Source of the DNA: Desulfobacteraceae bacterium UBA2771
GTDB taxonomy: Bacteria; Desulfobacterota; Desulfobacteria; Desulfobacterales; Desulfosarcinaceae
DNA: 17,002 nt
Assembly (NCBI GenBank): GCA_002352605.1
Contig: DEIP01000155.1
Location: forward strand, 1 to 17,002
Direction of reading: 5' to 3'
Shown in pieces: positions 7,311 to 14,728 of the stretch. Position 1 is the first letter of the stretch. Every line of letters starts with the position of its first letter. The notes beneath the pieces were generated by a model. The model saw only the letters and a program-made list of their open reading frames with translations. It made no database searches and was not told the origin of the DNA. A program made the position numbers and the translations under genes.

Positions 7311-7568
7311 ATGGTTCAGAAAGACGCCCTACATCGGATGATCAAATTCAATCAAACGCTTTTCGAAAACGCCTTTGAAGCAACGGCACAGCGCCAGGAT
7401 CAGGTTGAGAAAATCGGCAACACCATGATGGACCCGTCCGGCGGATTGCTGCCCGGCGAAGGCCGCAAGGTTTACGACAACTGCGTGACGGCATTCAAAG
7501 CCGGCCGCAGCAATTTTAAAACCTACATCGATGAAGGTTACCAGAAAGCTGAAAAGTTTTTTGGCTAA
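7311..7568 (+). CDS. Small phasin-like helical protein
   Basis: The 85-aa soluble product has no signal peptide or membrane segment. The stretch MIKFNQTLFENAFEATAQ, then GNTMMDPSGGLLPGEGRKVYDNC and the ending GYQKAEKFFG resemble phasins and phasin-like granule or stress proteins, which are short amphipathic helices that coat polyhydroxyalkanoate granules. The match is to general style, with Phe/Asn-spaced amphipathic helices, rather than to a diagnostic motif. The start is strongly supported by AAGGAGG at 7299-7305, six bases before the ATG. A hairpin terminator follows at 7610-7643, so it is probably monocistronic. No PHA synthase or other granule gene is in the window, so a PHA role is inference only. 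Confidence 0.6.
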   Translation: MVQKDALHRMIKFNQTLFENAFEATAQRQDQVEKIGNTMMDPSGGLLPGEGRKVYDNCVTAFKAGRSNFKTYIDEGYQKAEKFFG

Positions 7569-7609
7569 TTGTCTTTTGCAGTAGCGCCCACCGTTCGCCT
7601 CACATCGCT

Positions 7610-7650
7610 CCCCGCATGATTAGGCCAGCCGAATCATGCGGGGTCCTTCT
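7610..7650 (+). terminator. Intrinsic terminator after the phasin-like gene
   Basis: CCCCGCATGATT (7610-7621) and AATCATGCGGGG (7632-7643) form a perfect 12-bp stem with a 10-base loop, followed by the short pyrimidine run TCCTTCT. The stem is strong, but the U-tract is weak. It begins 41 bases after the stop codon. Confidence 0.7.
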
Positions 7651-7737
7651 AATCCGCTCGACATGCCCATCTCTATTTAAACCAAAAAATAGTTTCCTCC
7701 CACGATAAACTTTTAATAGACAATCGTTAACTTTTCC

Positions 7738-7778
7738 GGTCTATTTAGGTTATTGCTCAAACGGGCGATAAATAAACC
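7738..7778. promoter_or_regulatory. Operator-like dyad upstream of the outer-membrane gene
   Basis: GGTCTATTTA (7738-7747) and TAAATAAACC (7769-7778) match as an inverted repeat at 9 of 10 positions, separated by 21 bases and ending 47 bases before the barrel gene start. The spacing would suit a dimeric regulator or a stem in the 5' leader. No convincing -35/-10 pair was found beside it. Confidence 0.3.
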
Positions 7779-7825
7779 ATGCATGATAACGAAACATGGC
7801 ATTCACCTAAAAAGGAGAGATGTTG

Positions 7826-8596
7826 ATGAGTAGAAAAATTTTGCTGGCGATGATGATTTGCTTGTTTATCTTTGCTGCGGCCCAACCTGCGAGTGCCATT
7901 GGCCTGGAGTTTGCCGTCGGTGGGTGGGCCCAGGGACCCAGCGGTTCGCTGGGGTATAAGGCCTTGAGTGAGGACGATATCCTCGATGTCGAACAGGACT
8001 TGAAATATGACGATGAAACGCGGGTCTCGGCCCGCTTGGCCATCGACATGCCGCTTTTTCTACCCAATATCTATCTGATGGCCACGCCCATGGAATTCAG
8101 TGCAACCGGGGAAAAAGCAGACGGGTTCAAATTTGGTGACATCACCTTCGATTCGGGATCCTTTTATTCCGAAACGATTTTGGATAATATCGATATCGCA
8201 TTATACTACGGTTTGCCTTTCCTCGAGACAGCCACCTTCGATAAGTTGAATATCGACTTCGGTTTGAATGTCCGGATCTATGATTACGAAATAAACCTTC
8301 GCCAGGATTCAAGCGGGTTCAACGAATCAGACAGCGGCACCTTTCCCGTCCCCATGATCTTCCTGGCCACTCAATTCCGCCCCATCGAACGCCTTTCTTT
8401 CGAAGCGGAAGTGAGGGGAATCTCTTACAGCGGGAACGATATTTATAGCCTCATCGGCCGGGTGAAGGTGAAAATTGTCGGCCCGCTGTTTGCCGCCGGG
8501 GGCTATCGGTATGAAAAAGCCAAACTGGATGAGGAAGATGTGGAAGCCGATATCGAATTCAGCGGCCTGTTTCTGGAGGCGGGGTTTTCCTTCTAA
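7826..8596 (+). CDS. Outer-membrane beta-barrel protein (TIGR04219-like)
   Basis: The 256-aa precursor has a clear Sec signal peptide: MSRK, a hydrophobic core to about residue 19, then PASA before IGLEF, so cleavage is likely after about residue 24. The mature part is rich in alternating beta strands and aromatic residues (IYLMATPMEF, VRIYDYEINL, FAAGGYRYEKA) and ends in a terminal Phe (EAGFSF), the usual recognition signal for the BAM complex. Size and layout suit the TIGR04219 family of small proteobacterial barrels of unknown function. The start at 7826 is preferred over the ATG at 7820 because AGGAG at 7813-7817 is 8 bases from the former and only 2 from the latter. It converges on the methyltransferase gene with a 4-base overlap of the ends. 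Confidence 0.8.
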   Translation: MSRKILLAMMICLFIFAAAQPASAIGLEFAVGGWAQGPSGSLGYKALSEDDILDVEQDLKYDDETRVSARLAIDMPLFLPNIYLMATPMEFSATGEKADGFKFGDITFDSGSFYSETILDNIDIALYYGLPFLETATFDKLNIDFGLNVRIYDYEINLRQDSSGFNESDSGTFPVPMIFLATQFRPIERLSFEAEVRGISYSGNDIYSLIGRVKVKIVGPLFAAGGYRYEKAKLDEEDVEADIEFSGLFLEAGFSF

Positions 8597-9411
8597 TCGT
8601 TTATCAATGGTTTCAGGCGGGTGGGCAACAGCATGGGTACGGTTGCCTGGTATGCGCGGTAGGCGTCGCCGAAACAGTCCACCAGGTCACGCTCTTCCAT
8701 GGCGGCGCCGATGACGACCCAGAGGGTCAAGAACCCATTGTGCAACAACCGGTCCGCCGTGAAAACCGGGCCGGACCAGATGGTCATCAGGCTGAAGAGG
8801 TAGAGGGGGTGGCGCACCCAACGGTAGGGACCGCGGACGGTAAAGGGAGTGGGGGTCATCGGCTCTTGGTTGCCGAAGACTCGCATGGCCGATTTGACGC
8901 CCAGCGCATCGAAATCCCCCAGGGATCGGGAACCCCACCAGGCGCCGACGCCGGCCCCCAGAAAAACCGCCATCATGGCCCATCGGATCCATCCCCCCGG
9001 TGTCCACAGGGGCGGACCCACCGGCTGCCACAGGCTCGTTAGGATCAGGAGGCAGGAACCCGAGGCCGCCGCGTAAAGGACACCGTGAAATTCGGCGCGA
9101 ACCATCCGGGTTAGCCGGAGCCGAAACCCGCGCCGGATCATGAAGCTGTGCTGGAAGAAAAAAAGCAGACACAAGATCGTATCCAGCAGCAGGCGACCGG
9201 CGATGCTGAGTCCGGCATCCAACGGAATCAGTGGCCCCACGAGCAGAAAAACCAGCCAGGCCAGCATGCCGCCGCCGCCGAGAACATAAGCCGCCGCCAC
9301 CAGCAGAAAGGCGACCGGTTTTTGGGATATCGGTTGCCCGCCGGCACCGTGGAGGGTCTGGGCGTCGTCCACGGCCGAGAGTTTGCCGGTGGGTTTGTCA
9401 TCCTGAACCAT
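8593..9411 (-). CDS. Polytopic membrane methyltransferase, NnrU/MddA/ICMT-like
   Basis: The 272-aa integral membrane protein has about five or six hydrophobic segments: about 32-60, 70-90, 108-130, 140-160, 203-220 and 226-238. Its C-terminal half carries the signature of SAM-dependent membrane methyltransferases: RGPYRWVRHP at 193-202, then MEERD at 238-242 and FGDAYRAYQATVPMLLP. An N-terminal-half motif, HSFMIRRGFR, and the GDFDALG segment resemble NnrU and methanethiol S-methyltransferase (MddA) proteins. The substrate may be a small thiol, a lipid or an isoprenylcysteine-like group; the sequence does not decide. It starts 15 bases after the stop of the 934-aa Hsp70-like gene and is probably the last gene of that operon. 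The ribosome binding site is poor (GAGG about 14 bases upstream), which suggests coupling to the preceding gene. Confidence 0.75.
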   Translation of the reverse strand: MVQDDKPTGKLSAVDDAQTLHGAGGQPISQKPVAFLLVAAAYVLGGGGMLAWLVFLLVGPLIPLDAGLSIAGRLLLDTILCLLFFFQHSFMIRRGFRLRLTRMVRAEFHGVLYAAASGSCLLILTSLWQPVGPPLWTPGGWIRWAMMAVFLGAGVGAWWGSRSLGDFDALGVKSAMRVFGNQEPMTPTPFTVRGPYRWVRHPLYLFSLMTIWSGPVFTADRLLHNGFLTLWVVIGAAMEERDLVDCFGDAYRAYQATVPMLLPTRLKPLIND

Positions 9412-9426
9412 GGTTGAGAAAATCCC

Positions 9427-12231
9427 TCAGCCGGTCCCGTGCAAAGTGATTCCGGCAGGTAGCGATTCGCCGAACAGGGTTTGTTCTTCCTGTCGGGCAA
9501 TGGGGACCACGTCGAGCAGATAGCGGCTCTGATCGGCCAGTTCGGCGTGTGGCGAGATCCAGTCGATCAGACGCGCCACCAGCTGCTGATCCAAATCGCG
9601 GGTGCGGTCTCCGGTCTTTCGGGCCATCTGTACCAGAGCGTTGACCACCGGTTTGGCTTGGCGCCATTGCCGATCGAGAATGTTTTCGATCCACGTCCGG
9701 GCCTCCGCGGGGGGGATAACCCGGTCTACGGGGCCATAGAGCAGTTCACGGGCACCGATGCGCGCAAGGGCCCAGAAGTGTTGGTGCCGGCCCTGTTTGG
9801 GCTTCATCTGAGACAGCAACAGGCGCCCCCACAAGATTTTGTCCTTGACATAGAGCCGTTCCAGATTGGCAATCAACATCCATAATTCAAGCTGCTGCTG
9901 GAGCGGAATACGCACCTTGCCGCCTCGTTTAGGGGTCAGTATGAGGCTCGTTTCCTGGCTCAACAGGCGCTGTTGCCCCGGATTCAAGCCACCGGCCATT
10001 CGGCGCCACATAATCCACCATTCGGATTGAACCTGCGCGTTGGACCCATGGACGGGTCCCTGATTGTGGATTTTCCATGCTTTTTTGATGCGCCAGGTAT
10101 CCAGTGCATCGCCGAATCCGGGCCGCAGGCAGAAACCGAGCAGGTTCATCCAGCGCGCTTCATGCAGTGCCGAGCGCGTGCGGGTCTGCTGGTCCTCCAG
10201 CAACTGGTCGGCCAGATCGCGGATAAATCCCAGCGGCCATTCATTGCGCGCCAAATTGACGATGGCGGCGATCCGTTTGGCCAGGCTGGTCAGAAGGGAC
10301 GTGTCGGTCCCCTTAAGGGCCTTTTGAAGCAGGTCTTTGGCTTCCTGGACCAGGGCGGCCTCCAACACGGTTTTTTCCTGTACCTGATCGGGTGTTGCCG
10401 CGGTGTCGCGCAGTTGGAACTGCAGTTGCCAGCGATGGTCGCTGGCCAGGGATCGGCAGAAGAGCGCCAATGTGCCCAATTCGGTATATTCGGCCTCGAT
10501 GCGGATCGGTATACCGGTTCTGGCGCCTTTTTTGCCGTACTGAATCGCGGTTTGCAACGTGGGCAGGGCCGTGAAGCTGTCATCGATCGAATAGATTTCG
10601 CCGCTGTGATCCTTACTGCGGTAGCTGGAGCTGTAAAGGTCGAAGCGCACCGGTTGATTGGTGAGCACCTCGAATCGTTTTTCGCTCAATTCGATGGTGC
10701 TGCCTTCATCCAGCCCACGTTCCACCAGACAGATGGCCTGGGGGGGCGCTTCAGGCAGTTGTGATCCGCGGCCGATGCCCAGGTAGAAAGCACGCGGACT
10801 TCCACTGCCCACCCGGACACCCCGGCCGATTTTAACCAACCCGTAATATGCAGCGCCCAGGGATACGGCCTGGTCCATATCGGGGTTCTCCATTACTCGC
10901 GGTACCGCTGCGCGATCCCCTGGGAATTTGCTGTGCACGGCACGGATGATCCGGTCTTGGATGGGGGTTGGCTTGAGTGAACCGCCGTTGAACAAGATCA
11001 GGTCCGGTATCGGACACGTTTTGCCGATAGCATCGGCCACATCTTGCCGGTGGCGGTCCAGGAAACGACACAAATGGCGGGTCACCGCCGGTTCCGGTTC
11101 GTAAGGCAGTCCGAATTCAGTGATTGCCGGGCGTTGCGCCGGCCTGTCGCCGTCATCGCTGTCGATGATCGGGAAAAAGCCCTCCAGGATCTGCTGCGAT
11201 ACGGTCGCGCGGTCCAGGTTGGCCGAAATGGTCCCTGCAATCAGTCGGCTGCCCGTGCCCATCAAGGTGATGCCGTGGTGATCGGACTGGCCGGATAGGA
11301 TGCGTTCCTTGGCCTGGCGACATTGATGGCACAGGGCCTTCCACCGGTCGGTGGAAAGGGATGGTCGATGTCCGGCCAAGCGGGTCTCGACCTTTCGCGC
11401 AAGGGCCATGTCCATATTGTCGCCGCCCAAGATCAGGTGATCGCCCACTGCGATCCTGTTAAATCGCGGGCTGCCCCCGTCTGTCGTATTCATCGTGATC
11501 AGGGTGAAATCCGTGGTGCCGCCGCCCACATCGCAGATCAGAATCAGTTCATCGGGCTGAACATGCTTGTCCCACTGGTGTTCATGCCGGACCAGCCAGC
11601 TGTAAAACGCGGCCAGGGGTTCTTCGATCAGGGTGACATGCTTGTAGCCGGCCATTTTGGCCGCAGCCAGCGTCAGTTCACGGGCCACCTCGTCAAAGGA
11701 GGCCGGCACCGTGAGAATGACCATCTGGTTTTCGAGAAACAGCTCCTCTTCGTCCGTGCGGACGTAATTCCAGGCCTTTTTGATGTGCTCCAGGTAAGCT
11801 GCGCCGGCCTGCACCGGGGAAACCTTATTGACCTCTTCGGGGGCGCCCCAAGGCAGGATCCGGGCCGTTCGGTCCACCTTGTCATGGCATAGCCAGCTTT
11901 TGGCGGACGACACGAGCCGGCTGGGCACATTGGCTCCCTGGTCGCGTGCCAGGGCGCCGACAAAATGGTCTTCCGGCCTGGGCCATGGGTGTGCAATGGA
12001 TTTGTGGTCCACATCGTAGGTGCCGGGAATGTAAAAAAACGAGGGCAATACCGGCAACCGGTTGAATTCACCCGGTCCGGTCAGCTGCGGAATATCGAAA
12101 ACCCGAATGAGCGAATTCTTTTTGCCCGCATCCTCCCTCAAATCGACATAGGAGACGGCCGAATTGGTGGTTCCCAGGTCGATGCCGATGATAAATGGGT
12201 GGTCCGTATCGTTCTTATTGTTCTCGCACAT
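9427..12231 (-). CDS. Hsp70-like ATPase with long C-terminal extension (DUF3731-type)
   Basis: The 934-aa product has a full actin-like ATPase domain: phosphate-1 motif GIDLGTTNS (16-24), a Lys111 in SSAKSWLC where DnaK has its catalytic lysine, phosphate-2 motif DVGGGTTDF (234-242) and adenosine-side FNGG (414-417). Residues about 500-608 give a shortened beta substrate-binding-like domain (NQPVRFDLYSSS, LGTLALFCRS). The last 325 residues (about 610-934) are a helical, Trp- and Arg-rich extension not found in DnaK, which I associate with DUF3731. The DnaK helical lid and the C-terminal EEVD-type tail are absent. The start overlaps the 608-aa paralogue by 17 bases in another frame, so translation is likely coupled. 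Chaperone, scaffold and regulatory ATPase roles are all possible; the client is unknown. Confidence 0.88.
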   Translation of the reverse strand: MCENNKNDTDHPFIIGIDLGTTNSAVSYVDLREDAGKKNSLIRVFDIPQLTGPGEFNRLPVLPSFFYIPGTYDVDHKSIAHPWPRPEDHFVGALARDQGANVPSRLVSSAKSWLCHDKVDRTARILPWGAPEEVNKVSPVQAGAAYLEHIKKAWNYVRTDEEELFLENQMVILTVPASFDEVARELTLAAAKMAGYKHVTLIEEPLAAFYSWLVRHEHQWDKHVQPDELILICDVGGGTTDFTLITMNTTDGGSPRFNRIAVGDHLILGGDNMDMALARKVETRLAGHRPSLSTDRWKALCHQCRQAKERILSGQSDHHGITLMGTGSRLIAGTISANLDRATVSQQILEGFFPIIDSDDGDRPAQRPAITEFGLPYEPEPAVTRHLCRFLDRHRQDVADAIGKTCPIPDLILFNGGSLKPTPIQDRIIRAVHSKFPGDRAAVPRVMENPDMDQAVSLGAAYYGLVKIGRGVRVGSGSPRAFYLGIGRGSQLPEAPPQAICLVERGLDEGSTIELSEKRFEVLTNQPVRFDLYSSSYRSKDHSGEIYSIDDSFTALPTLQTAIQYGKKGARTGIPIRIEAEYTELGTLALFCRSLASDHRWQLQFQLRDTAATPDQVQEKTVLEAALVQEAKDLLQKALKGTDTSLLTSLAKRIAAIVNLARNEWPLGFIRDLADQLLEDQQTRTRSALHEARWMNLLGFCLRPGFGDALDTWRIKKAWKIHNQGPVHGSNAQVQSEWWIMWRRMAGGLNPGQQRLLSQETSLILTPKRGGKVRIPLQQQLELWMLIANLERLYVKDKILWGRLLLSQMKPKQGRHQHFWALARIGARELLYGPVDRVIPPAEARTWIENILDRQWRQAKPVVNALVQMARKTGDRTRDLDQQLVARLIDWISPHAELADQSRYLLDVVPIARQEEQTLFGESLPAGITLHGTG

Positions 12232-14041
12232 TGAATTCTAGCTTCCATTTGCGGTCATCTGTTTTAGATGCGCAATACAGCTCAAGCGTTCCCACCTCGG
12301 TGACCTCGAGTTCCAGGGTGACCGGAATGGCCTGGCCGGTTTCGCCCTCCAGGGTCGTTTCAATCGTGGTAACGGCTTCGATCTCTTCATTCCAGTCGTC
12401 CAACACGGCGCCTACCGCATCCTCCTGACGGGTGGTCGAGCCCAAAAAGTCGAAGACAACCGGTTGGCCCACTGCCAGTACGAACGTCTGATCGGTGATT
12501 TGCGCAGTGCTGCCCGCCTCCATACCGAATGGGGCCACGCACAATGCTTTGGTCAGGCTGGGCATGCCCGGGACCGCAGGCATGGCGGCGGCGATACCGA
12601 TATAGTAAGAGCGCCCCAGTCCGCCGCGGATGCGGATCCCCTTGCCCTGTCTGGCCAGTCCGTAGAAGGCGGCCCCCCGGGCCACGGCCAGGTCGTAATC
12701 GATGGCGCCGATCTCCCGGATGTTGTCCTTGGATGTCCAATCCGTCAGAATCGATACAATCCGTTCGCGCAGTAGGCCGGCTTTCATTACGCCGCCGTTG
12801 AACAATACGGCGGTCGGTGTGATCAGATTGTCCTGGTCGTCGCGACGGTCCAAAAAGGCGGCCAGGTGCCGGGTGATAGCCGCGTCGGCCTCGAAGGAGA
12901 GGCCGAATTCCTGTATGCCGGCACGTGCGGCGGCTTGGGGTTTGTCGGCGCGGGCACAGGGCGGAAAAAAACCGTCCCGCAGGACTTCGTCGACGATTGC
13001 ACGGGTCAGCTCAGTGGTAATGGTGCCGCCGATCAGACTGGTGCCGCGCCCCAGCACCGAGACCGGCAGGCTGTCGATATCCGGATCGGCGAGCAGCCGT
13101 TCCTTGGTCCGGCGACAGCTTTGCCACAGCCCGTTCATCTGCCAGGTGTCCAACCGCGTGCCCTTTTCGGCCAACTGGCCGGAGAGGCGATAGGCCAAAG
13201 CCAGGTCCATGTTGTCGCCGCCCACCAGCAGGTGGTTGCCGACGGCGATACGTTCCAGGGTCAGGTCGCCCGCTTCCTCACCGACCCGGATCAGGCTGAA
13301 ATCACTGGTGCCGCCACCCACGTCGCAGACCAGGATCAGGTCGCCGGGCTTGACTGCATCACGCCAATGGCCGTCGCTGGCCCCGATCCAGGCATAAAAG
13401 GCCGCCTGGGGCTCTTCCAGCAGAGTCGCATGGGACAAGCCGGCCGCGGCAGCCGCCGTCACGGTCAGTTCGCGCGCCACGGCATCGAAGGATGCCGGAA
13501 CCGTTAAATAAACCAACTGGTGTTCCATCCTGAGGTCATCGTCGATGCCTGAATCCGTGACGGCCATCACATGGTTCCAGGCGTCGCGGATATGTGCCAA
13601 GATGGCGGCCGAGGATTCCACCGGCGACATCTTTTCCCCCCTGGCGGCGCCGGTGCCGGATGTGGCGCCTTCCCACGGCAGGATCGACGCGTTGCGGTCC
13701 ACCAGGGTGTTGCAAAGCCATGATTTGGAAGAGGCGATCAGGCGATGCGGGATCTCTTCGCCCCGGATACGCGCATATTCACCCACCGCAAGCCGGTTTG
13801 AGGCATCCCAGGGCAGCCCCAACGCACCGTCCGCACCGTCCGCCACGTCCGACGGTTCCGGCACCAGCACAAACGATGGCAGTGCCGGTCGCATTTCGAC
13901 CACGCCGGCATCGACGATCTGGGGGATATCGAAGATACGGATCCGCGCCTCTTCGATCCTGTCGGTACCCGCCTCTGTATACGCCACGACACTGTTGGTC
14001 GTTCCTAAATCAATCCCGATAAGGTAAACAGGGTCACTCAT
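12215..14041 (-). CDS. Hsp70-like ATPase, shorter paralogue
   Basis: The 608-aa product is the first gene of the minus-strand operon. It has GIDLGTTNS at 9-17, a lysine in ASSKSWLC, DVGGGTSDF at 240-248, EEPQAAFYAW, and FNGG at 414-417. It ends in a short beta-type substrate-binding-like domain (GQPVVFDFLGSTT, VGTLELYCASKTDDRKWKLEF) with no helical lid. It shares the same plan and many blocks with the 934-aa neighbour (ILPWE/ILPWG, SPVxxxAAxLxHI), so the two look like an old duplication in which only one kept or gained the C-terminal extension. AGAGGAA lies about 10 bases before the ATG at 14041. No DnaJ or GrpE is nearby. It may form a heteromeric ATPase pair with its neighbour. Confidence 0.88.
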   Translation of the reverse strand: MSDPVYLIGIDLGTTNSVVAYTEAGTDRIEEARIRIFDIPQIVDAGVVEMRPALPSFVLVPEPSDVADGADGALGLPWDASNRLAVGEYARIRGEEIPHRLIASSKSWLCNTLVDRNASILPWEGATSGTGAARGEKMSPVESSAAILAHIRDAWNHVMAVTDSGIDDDLRMEHQLVYLTVPASFDAVARELTVTAAAAAGLSHATLLEEPQAAFYAWIGASDGHWRDAVKPGDLILVCDVGGGTSDFSLIRVGEEAGDLTLERIAVGNHLLVGGDNMDLALAYRLSGQLAEKGTRLDTWQMNGLWQSCRRTKERLLADPDIDSLPVSVLGRGTSLIGGTITTELTRAIVDEVLRDGFFPPCARADKPQAAARAGIQEFGLSFEADAAITRHLAAFLDRRDDQDNLITPTAVLFNGGVMKAGLLRERIVSILTDWTSKDNIREIGAIDYDLAVARGAAFYGLARQGKGIRIRGGLGRSYYIGIAAAMPAVPGMPSLTKALCVAPFGMEAGSTAQITDQTFVLAVGQPVVFDFLGSTTRQEDAVGAVLDDWNEEIEAVTTIETTLEGETGQAIPVTLELEVTEVGTLELYCASKTDDRKWKLEFNVREQ

Positions 14042-14128
14042 ATTAATTACTATTCCTCTTATGGAAAAGCCTTCATGGATTAATTACACCCCAAATGATC
14101 TCCCCACCCGCAAGCGTCTGCAAGCATC

Positions 14129-14158
14129 ATAATATAAGCCGGCTGATAAAATCGGCAA
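14129..14158 (-). promoter_or_regulatory. Candidate sigma70-type promoter for the Hsp70-like operon
   Basis: On the minus strand TTGCCG (14158-14153) is followed after 18 bases by TATTAT (14134-14129), or after 16 bases by TATATT. It lies about 90-115 bases before the 608-aa start codon. It fits the vegetative consensus rather than a heat-shock one. This is a consensus match by eye only. Confidence 0.35.
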
Positions 14159-14223
14159 TACCAAATTGAATTTTGATGATCTCTTCTGGGTTTTTCAAAT
14201 ATCGAGGCCGCGGCCGAAGCCGC

Positions 14224-14257
14224 ATCCTTTTCGCCGATCAGGCAAATGGAAAAGGAT
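14224..14257. repeat. Perfect 8-bp inverted repeat in the intergenic region
   Basis: ATCCTTTT (14224-14231) and AAAAGGAT (14250-14257) form a perfect dyad around an 18-base spacer that itself can pair GCC with GGC. It sits between the two divergent operons, upstream of the Hsp70-like promoter candidate, and could be an operator. Confidence 0.3.
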
Positions 14258-14519
14258 CTCATTCAACCAACATCAGCCTAATCTCTCAGACATATTACTC
14301 ACAAAGTCTCTTTTTCTTTTACATCATCGATACCCCATAGAGTCATTTTTATGACGCCATCCTACCCTCCACCATAAAAAAGATAAACGGGTAGTCAAAT
14401 CTTGATCGTTATCGACAGTCACAAACACTGCATAACGTGAGCGACAGAGAATGAACACCTTAAACAAATCAATTGGTTAAGTGATTATTACTGCTTTCTC
14501 GCCACTCGGGTTTTGTCTA

Positions 14520-14535
14520 TGGCCTGGAAAATGCA
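14520..14535 (+). promoter_or_regulatory. Candidate sigma54 (-24/-12) promoter for the acyltransferase operon
   Basis: TGGCCTGGAAAATGCA keeps the invariant GG and GC with the required 10-base spacing and matches 13 of 16 positions of TGGCACGNNNNTTGCA. It lies about 195 bases upstream of the acyltransferase start, leaving a long leader. No enhancer-binding activator gene is in the window. Confidence 0.35.
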
Positions 14536-14728
14536 AGATCGGATTTTTGTATGTGTAAAAGCTACTGAGTAAATGCTTTCATGTAGAAGTCAGGTTACAT
14601 TTTTTCATTAACCACACCTTCAACAAACTGACTGCTTATTGACTGAAAAATCGGCCGACCTGCAATCTTCAATCGCCACTTGATTTGAATGAGAAGATAT
14701 TTCAACTTTATTGGGAGAGGTTCATTTT

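Larger units (their letters stand above)
14042..14728. other. Long AT-rich divergent intergenic region
   Basis: About 690 bases between the divergently transcribed Hsp70-like and acyltransferase operons hold no convincing gene. They contain the promoter candidates listed separately, a GGCCGCGGCC palindrome near 14207 and a hairpin at 14224-14257. No heat-shock CIRCE element (TTAGCACTC-N9-GAGTGCTAA) and no clear sigma32 promoter was found by eye upstream of the Hsp70-like operon. Confidence 0.5.

Noticed and set aside
7820..7825. Upstream ATG for the outer-membrane protein
   Set aside because: It is only 2 bases from the AGGAG; the ATG at 7826 has normal spacing.
9973..10764. 263-codon plus-strand frame opposite the 934-aa Hsp70-like gene
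   Set aside because: It is a mirror of GC-rich coding sequence; the minus strand carries the complete Hsp70 motif set. Similar long frames at 11323-11892 and 12866-13507 were rejected for the same reason.
14042..14300. CIRCE or sigma32 heat-shock control of the Hsp70-like operon
   Set aside because: No TTAGCACTC-N9-GAGTGCTAA element and no good CTTGAA/CCCATNT pair was found by eye; the Hsp70-like proteins are probably not classical heat-shock genes.
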